NCBI GenBank assembly: GCA_900321645.1 | Contig: ONWZ01000018.1 | Location: 1-12,838, forward strand | Reading direction: 5' to 3' | Length of the DNA stretch: 12,838 nt | Origin: an uncultured Eubacteriales bacterium | GTDB taxonomy: Bacteria > Bacillota_I > Bacilli_A > RF39 > UBA660 | Part shown: piece by piece, positions 1-6,791 of the stretch | How the letters are laid out: each line of letters starts with the position of its first letter | How positions within the stretch are numbered: the stretch's first letter is position 1 | Made by a program: the position numbers and the translations under genes | Notes under the pieces: model-generated | What the model saw: only the letters and a program-made list of their open reading frames with translations | What the model was told of the DNA's origin: nothing | Databases searched by the model: none

Positions 1-1
1 A

Positions 2-313
2 TGTACATTATATGTTTCTGATAAATGTAGAGGTTTAGGAATAGGTAAAGCAATTGTTGAAGAATCAATGAGATGGTTAGGTACTACAAAACCACTTATA
101 ACATTAGCTGATTATAAATTAGAAATGTTTAAACCAATTATTGATAAATATGGTTGGGAATTAACAGAAATGGTTTCAGGACTATATAACAATAGATCTC
201 AAGAATTATGTTTTAACGGATCATTAACAAAAAACAATGATGAAACGTTAAAACAACAATTACATAAGAAACTAATTAGAGCATTAAAAAACAGATGTGA
301 ACAAATCAAATAA
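2..313 (+). CDS. GNAT-family N-acetyltransferase, 5'-truncated by the window edge
   Basis: The frame is open from base 2 and gives about 103 residues, the C-terminal part of a protein. The first residues contain LYVSDKCRGLGIGKAIVEES, which matches motif A of GNAT acetyltransferases (V-x-x-x-x-RG-x-GIG, the acetyl-CoA pyrophosphate-binding loop). Behind it come a helix and the strand KPLITLADYKLEMFKPIIDKYGW, in the order expected of motif B. The first visible ATG (base 68) lies inside the domain, so it is not the true start, which lies before the window. GNAT enzymes move an acetyl group from acetyl-CoA to an amine; the substrate cannot be read from this fragment. The gene ends with TAA at 311-313. 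The family call is solid, the function is unknown. Confidence 0.8.
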   Translation, partial: CTLYVSDKCRGLGIGKAIVEESMRWLGTTKPLITLADYKLEMFKPIIDKYGWELTEMVSGLYNNRSQELCFNGSLTKNNDETLKQQLHKKLIRALKNRCEQIK

Positions 314-339
314 AAAATATTTTAATTTATTAAAAATTA

Positions 340-348
340 TGGTATTAT
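340..348 (+). promoter_or_regulatory. Extended -10 promoter-like site
   Basis: TGGTATTAT (TG at 340-341, hexamer 343-348) lies just after the acetyltransferase stop. The matching -35 at about 320-325 (TTTTAA) is weak. The same nonamer occurs at 1092-1100 in front of the TasA-like gene. It would start a transcript near base 355 that runs into the hairpins at 361-451. Confidence 0.4.
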
Positions 349-354
349 TATTTT

Positions 355-451
355 AGCGATTAGTTGTTTATCAACTATTCCTAAGGTTTCGGATATACTA
401 TTTGTCCGTACCATTTGTAAAAAAAGACTTGAATTAATATTCAAGTTTTTT
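355..451 (+). ncRNA. Candidate small structured RNA of about 97 nt
   Basis: There is no credible reading frame here, yet three stem-loops follow one another behind an extended -10 site. Hairpin 1 is TAGTTG (361-366) with CAACTA (372-377). Hairpin 2 pairs GGT (385-387) with ACC (410-412) and CGGA (390-393) with TCCG (405-408) across a small internal loop. Hairpin 3 is the terminator at 421-451. The promoter, compact folds and U-run terminator are consistent with a small regulatory RNA. I do not recognise a known family (not 6S, tmRNA, SRP or tRNA). The alternative is simply the 3' tail of the acetyltransferase transcript. Confidence 0.35.
421..451. terminator. Bidirectional rho-independent terminator
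   Basis: ACTTGAA (427-433) pairs with TTCAAGT (440-446) around a six-base loop. An A-run lies on the left and a T-run on the right, so it can stop rightward transcripts from 1-420 and the leftward gene whose stop codon (450-452) lies in it. Confidence 0.75.
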
Positions 452-1001
452 ATTTGCTTTTGCTTTTGTTTTTTAACATTTGAATTAATTCATCTAAATT
501 GTTTCCTTCGGTATTATTATACATATACTGCACTTCAGCCTGATAATTGTCTTTTTTACCAGCATTAAATATCTTTAATTCTGCATTGAATTTTTCTAAT
601 TCCGCAATTTGAAATTCGTTGCAATGTTCTGGACAATAAATAACTGATGAACCATTTAGAATGGATACTAATCTTATAAAAATACAATTGTATTCTCTCA
701 CAATATCATCACCAAAGTCACCATCTGACTTAGCTAGATCAATATGCTTTACTGGTAAACTATCAAATATTTCTTGAGCCACATTACGATGACTCAAACC
801 ATTGGGAGCCTTTTCCTTAATAACTGTATTATTTAAAATGATAATAACCATCCCGTCATTCATGTTACTAACCTTAAGGCTATCATTAAAGAATTGAAAA
901 GTATCATTGTTTGCTCGCCTAATGTTTGCTTCTTTTTGTAGTTTAATGGCTTCTTCACGCATTTCTTTCAAATTACTAAGGATACTAGTTATTCTACTCA
1001 T
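450..1001 (-). CDS. Hypothetical protein, 183 aa, family not recognised
   Basis: The frame is complete, with AGGATG seven bases before the ATG and an extended -10 (TGC-TATAAT) upstream, so it looks like a real gene. The N-terminal 30 residues are rich in charged residues and Leu (LSNLKEMREEAIKLQKEA) and likely form an amphipathic helix or coiled coil. The middle is mixed alpha/beta, with the hydrophobic strand MVIIILNN and two cysteines in VIYCPEHCNEF. The C-terminus is Asn-rich and ends in a Lys tail (KNKSKSK). There is no signal peptide or membrane segment, so it is probably cytosolic. CPEHC resembles half of a metal-binding knuckle, but a second pair is missing. It is transcribed divergently from the TasA-like gene, and no function can be assigned. 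Confidence 0.75.
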   Translation of the reverse strand: MSRITSILSNLKEMREEAIKLQKEANIRRANNDTFQFFNDSLKVSNMNDGMVIIILNNTVIKEKAPNGLSHRNVAQEIFDSLPVKHIDLAKSDGDFGDDIVREYNCIFIRLVSILNGSSVIYCPEHCNEFQIAELEKFNAELKIFNAGKKDNYQAEVQYMYNNTEGNNLDELIQMLKNKSKSK

Positions 1002-1024
1002 AAAATCATCCTATCTTTAATTAA

Positions 1025-1033
1025 ATTATAGCA
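1025..1033 (-). promoter_or_regulatory. Extended -10 promoter of the minus-strand hypothetical gene
   Basis: Read on the minus strand, this is TGC followed by TATAAT, 24 bases before the ATG at 1001. The -35 is poor (TTATAT-like, about 1048-1053), as is usual for an extended -10. It is back to back with the promoter at 1072-1100. Confidence 0.55.
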
Positions 1034-1071
1034 TATAATTTTATAAAATATAAAAAAACACACAAAAAATA

Positions 1072-1100
1072 TATACAAATTAATCTAGATGTGGTATTAT
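1072..1100 (+). promoter_or_regulatory. Promoter of the TasA-like/SipW-like cassette
   Basis: The -35 TATACA (1072-1077), a 17-base spacer and the -10 TATTAT (1095-1100), preceded by TGG, form a good extended -10 promoter. Transcription would begin near 1107, the first G of the folded leader, giving a 5' untranslated region of about 146 nt. Confidence 0.6.
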
Positions 1101-1106
1101 TAAAAT

Positions 1107-1230
1107 GTAGGGTAGGGTTAGTAGGCCTATCTACATATGTAACACATATTTAATATGTGTTAGGATTATTCCTAGCCTAATGTTTTGGGAACAAACATTA
1201 TGGCTTATATGATGCGGTTCCCAGAACATT
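1107..1230 (+). promoter_or_regulatory. Structured 5' leader RNA upstream of the fibre-like gene; possible cis-regulator
   Basis: Four consecutive helices can be drawn. P1: GTAG (1107-1110) with CTAC (1131-1134), continued by TAGG (1113-1116) with CCTA (1126-1129). P2: AACACATA (1141-1148) with TATGTGTT (1154-1161). P3: TAGGA (1161-1165) with TCCTA (1170-1174). P4: bases 1179-1192 with 1217-1230 as an unbroken 14-bp helix with one G-U, capped by CATTAT (1196-1201) with ATGATG (1209-1214). The P1 loop (GGTTAG, 1116-1121) can also pair with CTAGCC (1172-1177), a possible pseudoknot that would compete with P3. P4 ends 10 bases before the Shine-Dalgarno. I do not recognise a known riboswitch class; it could be a regulator or an mRNA-stabilising structure. 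Confidence 0.6.
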
Positions 1231-1239
1231 TAAAAAGGT

Positions 1240-1247
1240 AGGAGGTG
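1240..1247 (+). promoter_or_regulatory. Strong Shine-Dalgarno of the TasA-like gene
   Basis: AGGAGGTG five bases before the ATG at 1253 is a near-perfect anti-16S match, in line with a highly expressed secreted protein. It lies just outside the leader helix P4. Confidence 0.75.
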
Positions 1248-1252
1248 AGATA

Positions 1253-1873
1253 ATGGAAAAAAACAATGGAAAAGTCGTTGCTGTTGTAGCATTAGCAATC
1301 GCTGTTGTTGCATTATCTATAGGTTTCGCTGCATTTTCTGCTACATTAACGATCGGTGCTAGTTCAAACATCATTGCTACGAACTCATTTACTGATAATG
1401 TAAACTATGTTGCTTCATCTTCATCTTGTGTATACACAGGTGGAAGTACAGCAGCAGATGGTTCAAATGCTGGTAGCCCTGCAGGAAAATCTTGGTCAGG
1501 TATTTATGTTAAACTAGATAAAAACCATAAGAGTGTAACTTGCCAAGCTGATATCTTAAATAATAGTGCATATGCTGCAAACTTAAAATCAATTTCTGGC
1601 GGTACATTAACTTGTGGATCAGTTGGTGAAGGCGACGATGCTGCTAGCAATGCTGCTACAGTTTGTGGTAATGTTAGTGCTACAGTTGCTTTAAAAACTG
1701 ATACAACAACATTCACAACTACAAATGGTACTGGTCTTACAACTGGAAATGTAAGTATTGGAGCTAGTGCTACTGAACATGTATACTTAACAGTTGCTTA
1801 TACTGGTGATGATCCTGATGGTGATATTGCTATTACAATACCTAGCATTAGCCTACTATTTAAAACAAATTAA
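1253..1873 (+). CDS. Small exported TasA/camelysin-like protein, putative fibre subunit
   Basis: This 206-aa protein has a hydrophobic N-terminal segment (residues 8-30) ending in SIGFAAFSATLTI. This resembles the export segment of TasA/CalY proteins (hydrophobic core followed by an AAF motif), which SipW-type peptidases cut. By analogy, cleavage would fall near residues 25-30. The mature part is rich in Ala, Ser, Thr and Gly with alternating beta-strand patterns, typical of surface beta-sandwich proteins. Four cysteines (59, 97, 121, 138) could form two disulfides, which is unusual for a Firmicute surface protein. The signal peptidase gene directly downstream, the strong ribosome binding site and the elaborate leader suggest an abundant structural protein made with its own processing enzyme. 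The GC content looks higher than in the neighbours, consistent with codon bias. The fold assignment rests on the N-terminus and context, so polymerisation is inference. Confidence 0.7.
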   Translation: MEKNNGKVVAVVALAIAVVALSIGFAAFSATLTIGASSNIIATNSFTDNVNYVASSSSCVYTGGSTAADGSNAGSPAGKSWSGIYVKLDKNHKSVTCQADILNNSAYAANLKSISGGTLTCGSVGEGDDAASNAATVCGNVSATVALKTDTTTFTTTNGTGLTTGNVSIGASATEHVYLTVAYTGDDPDGDIAITIPSISLLFKTN

Positions 1874-1891
1874 TGCTATTTAAAATGTAAT

Positions 1892-1930
1892 TAAATATAT
1901 TAATACGGTTTTACCAAATTAATATATTTA
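1892..1930 (+). promoter_or_regulatory. Long intercistronic hairpin between the TasA-like and signal peptidase genes
   Basis: Thirteen bases (1892-1904) are perfectly complementary to 1918-1930, with an inner GGT/ACC pair (1907-1909 with 1913-1915). No T-run follows, so it is not a standard terminator. It may act as a 3' stabiliser or processing site that lets the first gene be made in excess over the peptidase. Confidence 0.6.
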
Positions 1931-1953
1931 CATAAGATTATTTGGAGGCAAGA

Positions 1954-3087
1954 ATGAAAAAGAGTTATAAGAGGTTGATAATATTTGATGCAATTATTGC
2001 CATCATCTTACTTCTAAGTAGTTTTATGTTAAATATATTAAGAAATTATTGGTACATGACCATCTTCTTAGTAATCCTACTAGCGATATTCAAATATCTT
2101 TTTGGCTTTGAAAAAGATCGTCATAGATATATTAAAGATATAATCTTAAATATGTTGATAATCTTCTTTACAGCTTTTATCATTTACTATATATTTGGTA
2201 TTTTCATAGGCTTTGTAAGGACAGATAATTATTTTACCTTATATGGTATTAGGACATATATTATTCCATATGTCTTAATGATTATCTTAAAAGAATACTT
2301 AAGAAGCCAAATGGTCAATAAATCCGAGAAATCAAAATGGTTATTAGTTACAACTTGCATATTGTTTATGTTAATCGATTTTGCTAATACCTTTTCAAAG
2401 GATTCGGTAGCGACTAACTATAATACATTTTTATATATATCACTTACGATATTACCAATTATTAGTAACAATATTGTTTGTACATATATAGCTAACAAAG
2501 TAGGACCAAAGCCAAATATCTTTTGGTTAATGATTGCTAAGTTGTATACATTGGTGGTACCATTTGTTCCAGATGTTGGTATGTATCTTGAATCATTGAT
2601 TGAGTTCTTATTCCCGTTCATTTTACTATATAATACATATTCTTTCTTTGCTAAACGAGATAAGGACATACCAGTAAGTTATATTAAGAAAAGGATATAT
2701 ATTGAAATGCCGGTATTGGCCATATTTGTCTTTATGTTAGCATACTTTGTATCAGGATTCTTTAGATATTATGCAATCGCAGTTGCCACTGGAAGTATGC
2801 ATCCAAAGATAAAAGTTGGTGATGTTGTCATTGTCGATCAACGCATCAAATATGAAGATTTAAAAATAGGTGAAGTTATTGCCTATAAATATGATGGCAT
2901 CGTTGTTGTACACAGATTATGTGATATAGTTGTGATAAAAGATGACTATTATTTCTACACTAAGGGGGACGCTAATAATGCAATGGATAATTACATTATT
3001 TATCCAGACACCATTATTGGCAAGGTTGAAGCAAAGGTTCCATACATTGGTTTACCAACGGTATGGTTAAATCAATTATTCGAATAA
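1954..3087 (+). CDS. ER-type (SipW-like) signal peptidase I with large N-terminal membrane domain
   Basis: This 377-aa enzyme cleaves signal peptides on the outer face of the membrane. The C-terminal third carries the ER/archaeal-type catalytic set. ATGSMHPKIKVGDVV gives the nucleophile Ser281, VVHRL gives His320 (where bacterial-type enzymes have Lys), and TKGDANNAMDNY gives Asp339 and Asp345. This is the SipW/Sec11 class, used in Bacillus to mature TasA and TapA. SipW itself is about 190 aa; here some 250 extra residues form roughly eight more membrane segments, so the enzyme is deeply embedded. The start is taken at ATG 1954, six bases after GGAGG (1944-1948); an in-frame TTG at 1942 would overlap that site. 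It is in an operon between its likely substrate (1253-1873) and a DUF5305-like gene. The class call is firm; the role of the membrane domain is unknown. Confidence 0.9.
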   Translation: MKKSYKRLIIFDAIIAIILLLSSFMLNILRNYWYMTIFLVILLAIFKYLFGFEKDRHRYIKDIILNMLIIFFTAFIIYYIFGIFIGFVRTDNYFTLYGIRTYIIPYVLMIILKEYLRSQMVNKSEKSKWLLVTTCILFMLIDFANTFSKDSVATNYNTFLYISLTILPIISNNIVCTYIANKVGPKPNIFWLMIAKLYTLVVPFVPDVGMYLESLIEFLFPFILLYNTYSFFAKRDKDIPVSYIKKRIYIEMPVLAIFVFMLAYFVSGFFRYYAIAVATGSMHPKIKVGDVVIVDQRIKYEDLKIGEVIAYKYDGIVVVHRLCDIVVIKDDYYFYTKGDANNAMDNYIIYPDTIIGKVEAKVPYIGLPTVWLNQLFE

Positions 3088-3101
3088 AAAGGAGGTGCAG
3101 A

Positions 3102-4184
3102 ATGAAAAAAACAAATGTCAAAAAACAAGACCAGTTTAAAACAAAACGCTCAAAAATAATTAATCGCTTAATATTTGACATAGTTGTTTTCGTAGTACTA
3201 TTAGCTATCGGCACCATTCTTTTAAATAAATCACTTGGTTTTGAAAGTGAAAAAATAATTAAATATAGCGAAAAAAGCGATTTAGATTATAAAGTATATC
3301 TTGTAAAAAATGATTTTTATGAAGAAGAATATTTAGGCAAAGATATGCTATATGTTGCTAATTTAATTGATAAATTAGTAATTGATTTTGATTATAAATT
3401 TGAAAGTGAAGATAAAGAAAATATCGATTTTGAATATAGTATTATTGGTAAATTAGCAATTAGTAATCCTACTGGAACTAAATCATATTTTGAAAAGACA
3501 TATGTTTTGGTTGATAAAAAGCAGATTAATATGACTAATAGTACAGGTCAAAATATTAAAGAAACAATCAATGTTGATTATCCATACTACAATTCACTGG
3601 CTAATAGTTTCAAAAATCAATATGGCGTTGAATCTGATAGCAAGTTGACCGTATATATGTTGATTAATGCCAAGAACACGAAAGATAGCAGCTTTGTCTT
3701 AGATAAGAGTAGTGTAATGAGTATTGATGTTCCACTATCTGAAAGATCGGTTGACATCAGCATGGACTATAAAGAAATTGATGAGACAAGCAATATTATT
3801 AAAAAGCAAAAAATGACCATTAAAGAAATAATTCCATTAATCATATCAATTATTTTAATTGCTTTATCAATTATGATGATGCTTAGAGCAATGCGTAATA
3901 TAAATTTACTACGCAAGAAGAAAAGCGCATATGATAAATATATAGAAAAGATTCTTAAAGAGTATGATCGTTTAATTGCTGAATCATCAACTTTAGTTTC
4001 ACTTGAAGACAAGCAAGTCATCGACATTGGTAAATTTACTGAGCTATTAGATATTCATGATAATCTTCAAATTCCAATTATGTATTATGAAGTAAAAGAA
4101 CATGAAAAAAGTTATTTCTATATTGCTCATGACAAGTTAATTTACTTGTTTGAAGTAAATGCCAATGATATGGAAAATAAATAA
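3102..4184 (+). CDS. DUF5305-like membrane protein, partner of the SipW-like peptidase
   Basis: This protein has 360 aa. A TM helix at about residues 22-45 (LIFDIVVFVVLLAIGTILLN) is followed by an extracytoplasmic beta-rich domain of some 195 residues that opens with YSEKSDLDYKVYLVKNDFYE and EYLGKDMLYVANLID. A second TM helix (about 243-264) leads to a basic, coiled cytosolic tail. The DYKVYL-NDFYEEEYLG pattern matches my memory of the DUF5305 family, which occurs beside SipW-type peptidases in archaea and clostridia; no biochemical role is known to me. The start is ATG 3102, behind AAAGGAGGTG (3088-3097) and 14 bases after the peptidase stop. It could be a chaperone or scaffold for the exported subunits, which is inference. 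The gene ends at a terminator, closing the operon. Confidence 0.75.
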   Translation: MKKTNVKKQDQFKTKRSKIINRLIFDIVVFVVLLAIGTILLNKSLGFESEKIIKYSEKSDLDYKVYLVKNDFYEEEYLGKDMLYVANLIDKLVIDFDYKFESEDKENIDFEYSIIGKLAISNPTGTKSYFEKTYVLVDKKQINMTNSTGQNIKETINVDYPYYNSLANSFKNQYGVESDSKLTVYMLINAKNTKDSSFVLDKSSVMSIDVPLSERSVDISMDYKEIDETSNIIKKQKMTIKEIIPLIISIILIALSIMMMLRAMRNINLLRKKKSAYDKYIEKILKEYDRLIAESSTLVSLEDKQVIDIGKFTELLDIHDNLQIPIMYYEVKEHEKSYFYIAHDKLIYLFEVNANDMENK

Positions 4185-4206
4185 GAAACTTTATGTTTCT
4201 TTTTTT
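4184..4206 (+). terminator. Rho-independent terminator closing the secretion operon
   Basis: AGAAAC (4184-4189) pairs with GTTTCT (4195-4200) over a five-base loop, followed by T7 (4200-4206). It overlaps the last base of the DUF5305-like stop codon. Confidence 0.8.
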
Positions 4207-4213
4207 GTTTTAA

Positions 4214-4242
4214 TTGATATGTTTACAAAAATATGGTAAAAT
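4214..4242 (+). promoter_or_regulatory. Promoter of the Hint-domain surface protein gene
   Basis: TTGATA (4214-4219), exactly 17 bases, then TAAAAT (4237-4242) preceded by TGG. This is close to sigma-A consensus with an extended -10. The start would be near 4249, leaving a leader of about 48 nt with AGGAGG at 4286-4291 before ATG 4297. Confidence 0.75.
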
Positions 4243-4296
4243 GTTAATAGATAAAATAGATAACTAGGATGTATATCAATAGTAAAGGAGGTATCC

Positions 4297-4740
4297 ATGA
4301 AAGATAACAAAAAGTATGTACGCAATAAACGTAATAAAATACTAATTTTTAGTGCTATTATTTTAGTAACTGTTTTTATGTTAACAATTGGTTATTCTGC
4401 CTTTTCTGCCGAATTACATATTGCTAGTATTGCTGCTAGAATAAGAGCTGATAAAGTTGTTCGAATCAATGGTGTTACGACAAGTAGCGGTAATGTCAGT
4501 GATTTGGATTACTCACAGAGCAGTGTTATTAATAATGTTACGCTTGCACCAGGTGCCAGTATTACTTATAACGTCGATGTAACTAATCTTGGTAATGTAC
4601 CAGTGGCTGTATCAAATGTACATTTTACGAATGGTAATACACCGATAAATACTTTATCAGCCAATATTAATAGTGCTAATTACGTTAAAATATGTGATAA
4701 TGGCACTTGTACAGGACCAGTAACAAAACTGTTCCTATAA
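4297..4740 (+). CDS. N-terminal fragment of the split surface protein (export segment and first beta domain)
   Basis: This is the first open piece of 147 codons, with a strong Shine-Dalgarno (AGGAGG, 4286-4291) and ATG 4297. It holds the positively charged start (RNKRNK), a hydrophobic stretch and the IGYSAFSAEL motif at residues 31-40 that marks it as a likely substrate of the SipW-like peptidase. A beta domain with the pair CDNGTC follows. The last three codons (LFL) are out of phase with the family pattern: the natural sequence continues as TKTVPITITNNGSE in the next frame, reached at the A-run 4725-4728. Translated alone, it would be a short exported stub. Confidence 0.75.
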   Translation: MKDNKKYVRNKRNKILIFSAIILVTVFMLTIGYSAFSAELHIASIAARIRADKVVRINGVTTSSGNVSDLDYSQSSVINNVTLAPGASITYNVDVTNLGNVPVAVSNVHFTNGNTPINTLSANINSANYVKICDNGTCTGPVTKLFL

Positions 4741-6791
4741 CAATTACTAATAATGGTTCAGAAACAATTAATTCAAGATTAGATGTTTTCTTAACATTTG
4801 CCGAAGTATATACGATTACCTACGAATCACAAGAATTGGGAGAAGCTCTAGCAGGATCTAACTTTACTTATACATTCCAATCTAATTATCCTGATGGTAT
4901 GTCTAAAACAAGTGGAACTTGTGGCGGATTTAACTATAACAGCACGACCCATACGATAACGATTAATAATGTCGGTAGTGATTTAACATTTATAAATCAA
5001 TTTACAGTAACTTTTGAGGGAAGTACTCAAGGTTATGTTGCTAAAGGTAATACCTATACTTATACATTTACATCAAAATGGCCAAAATCAATTGCTTGCT
5101 CGGGAACATATGGCAATCAAACATATACTAACGATATTTTAACAATTACTAATGTTACAAGCAATGTCGATTGTACACCAACTTATGGTGAACTTAAAAT
5201 TACTAATCTGTTATTTTCAACTGCTGATAGTGTCAATTCAAGCGAAAATACACCAGCTACGGCTAATGGTATGGATGCCGATTTTGATATTAAATATGAA
5301 AGAGCGCCTAATGCTACAACCAATGATTTTATAGCAACTTATAATATTACGGTAGCCAATGAGTTTTATAACGATTATATTTTCAATGGCTTTGATTTTA
5401 ATCCAGAAATTTCCGTAAGTTCATCATCCGATTCAGCTTATATTGAACCTTCTTTAGTGGGTATTAGCCAAGGGGATACCATTCCTGCTAGAACAACAAA
5501 AACTTTCCAATTAATTTTAACATTAATTGCCAATAATCCAAATGGTAGTTATGATGCAAGTGGTAGTGCTGAAGCCGAAACAACTGAACCAACTGTTGAA
5601 ACTGGTGATCTAACTGCTACGATTACACCATCTAGTGGTGATTTAACATCGCCAAATACGAGTGCCACATTTAGCGTAACTGTAGCTAATACATATGAAA
5701 GTGAAAAGAGTTATACACTTACTTCTGGTAGTTCAAACTTCATTATCGTCGATGGTAATGATAATCCAATCAGTAAAACAATTGCCGGTAATAGCACTGA
5801 TTCATATACGGTATATGTTAAAACAAGTAGTAGTGCAATGTTTAAAGATAGTAGCGCTACGACTAACGTTTATTTAGTTTCTGATGGTATGGCCAATTAT
5901 AATGTAGGAAATCTAACATTTACTGTTGATGTTAGCCAAGGTGTCGATATCACACCACCAACAGTAAATATAACTGACTTTGGTATGGTTTATGAAAACA
6001 ATCACAATTATCCAACTGTTGGAAAACTGAAAGTTAGCTGGTCTGGCTCTGATAATCAAGGTGGTTCTGGAGTTAAAAACTATACAGCAATATTGTATGA
6101 TTCAAGTGGCACAAAAAAAGATTCACAAACTGTTGGTTATAGTACTACAAGTGTAACCTTCCCATCAACCGGTCAGTTAGATAATGGTACATATTATGCT
6201 GTTGTTTATGGGGAAGATAATTATTACAATAGTGGTGAAGCATATGTAAGTCAAGCTGACTCAAGTCCATATGCGGATAAAACATCATCTAACTCATATA
6301 CATGGAGTTTCACTGTCGATAAATCAGGCCTTTCAAATCTAACGTGTAATGCAGATACAGCTTATTTAAACCAAAACTTTACTTGTACAATAAAGCCTAC
6401 TGGTACAAGTATGCTTAGTGGTAATGATAACGTACCAGATAGTATGACCAGCGTTTATCTAGGAACAACACAATTAGGCACTAATTCATCTGCCACAAGT
6501 TATTATACATATACCAAAAGCGGAAATTCACAAGCTACTCTTACAATATATAATGTTACTGCTACCCCTAAAATAAGTGGTTCTGCTACTACATCATGTT
6601 TAGTTGAGGGAACAAAAATAAAATTATCTGATGGAACATATAAAAATATTGAAGATATTAAATATAGTGATCTACTTAGTGTATGGTCTTACGATACTGG
6701 AAGTTTAACATATGAATATCCAATATGGATAGAAAAAAGTTATGAATCTGATTCATATCTAAAAACTACATTTAGTGATGGAACAATATAA
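4707..6791 (+). CDS. Central fragment of the split surface protein (Ig-like repeats and N-terminal half of Hint)
   Basis: This open frame of 694 codons has only a weak TTG at 4707 as a start, with no ribosome binding site, so it is a continuation of 4297-4740 and not a gene of its own; real coding joins it at 4728. It carries two tandem beta repeats (starting YTITYESQELGEALAG and FTVTFEGSTQGYVAKG), then several Ig-like domains with many Ser/Thr and scattered cysteines. At its end is the start of a Hint domain, CLVEGTKIKLSDG with catalytic Cys (bases 6597-6599). TAA at 6789-6791 cuts the Hint domain in half. Without the first fragment it has no export signal. Confidence 0.7.
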   Translation: MYRTSNKTVPITITNNGSETINSRLDVFLTFAEVYTITYESQELGEALAGSNFTYTFQSNYPDGMSKTSGTCGGFNYNSTTHTITINNVGSDLTFINQFTVTFEGSTQGYVAKGNTYTYTFTSKWPKSIACSGTYGNQTYTNDILTITNVTSNVDCTPTYGELKITNLLFSTADSVNSSENTPATANGMDADFDIKYERAPNATTNDFIATYNITVANEFYNDYIFNGFDFNPEISVSSSSDSAYIEPSLVGISQGDTIPARTTKTFQLILTLIANNPNGSYDASGSAEAETTEPTVETGDLTATITPSSGDLTSPNTSATFSVTVANTYESEKSYTLTSGSSNFIIVDGNDNPISKTIAGNSTDSYTVYVKTSSSAMFKDSSATTNVYLVSDGMANYNVGNLTFTVDVSQGVDITPPTVNITDFGMVYENNHNYPTVGKLKVSWSGSDNQGGSGVKNYTAILYDSSGTKKDSQTVGYSTTSVTFPSTGQLDNGTYYAVVYGEDNYYNSGEAYVSQADSSPYADKTSSNSYTWSFTVDKSGLSNLTCNADTAYLNQNFTCTIKPTGTSMLSGNDNVPDSMTSVYLGTTQLGTNSSATSYYTYTKSGNSQATLTIYNVTATPKISGSATTSCLVEGTKIKLSDGTYKNIEDIKYSDLLSVWSYDTGSLTYEYPIWIEKSYESDSYLKTTFSDGTI

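Noticed and set aside
1504..1716. Antisense open frame inside the TasA-like gene, and similar ones inside the peptidase, DUF5305-like, bactofilin-like and alr genes
   Set aside because: They are shadows of well-supported genes and have no ribosome binding sites or domain signals.
1892..1930. Terminator after the TasA-like gene
   Set aside because: No T-run follows the stem, and the peptidase gene directly behind has no promoter of its own that I can see.
1942..1953. Upstream TTG start for the signal peptidase
   Set aside because: It overlaps the GGAGG at 1944-1948 that serves ATG 1954.
3063..3101. Upstream start for the DUF5305-like protein inside the peptidase gene
   Set aside because: A perfect Shine-Dalgarno stands before ATG 3102, and the N-terminal helix is complete from there.
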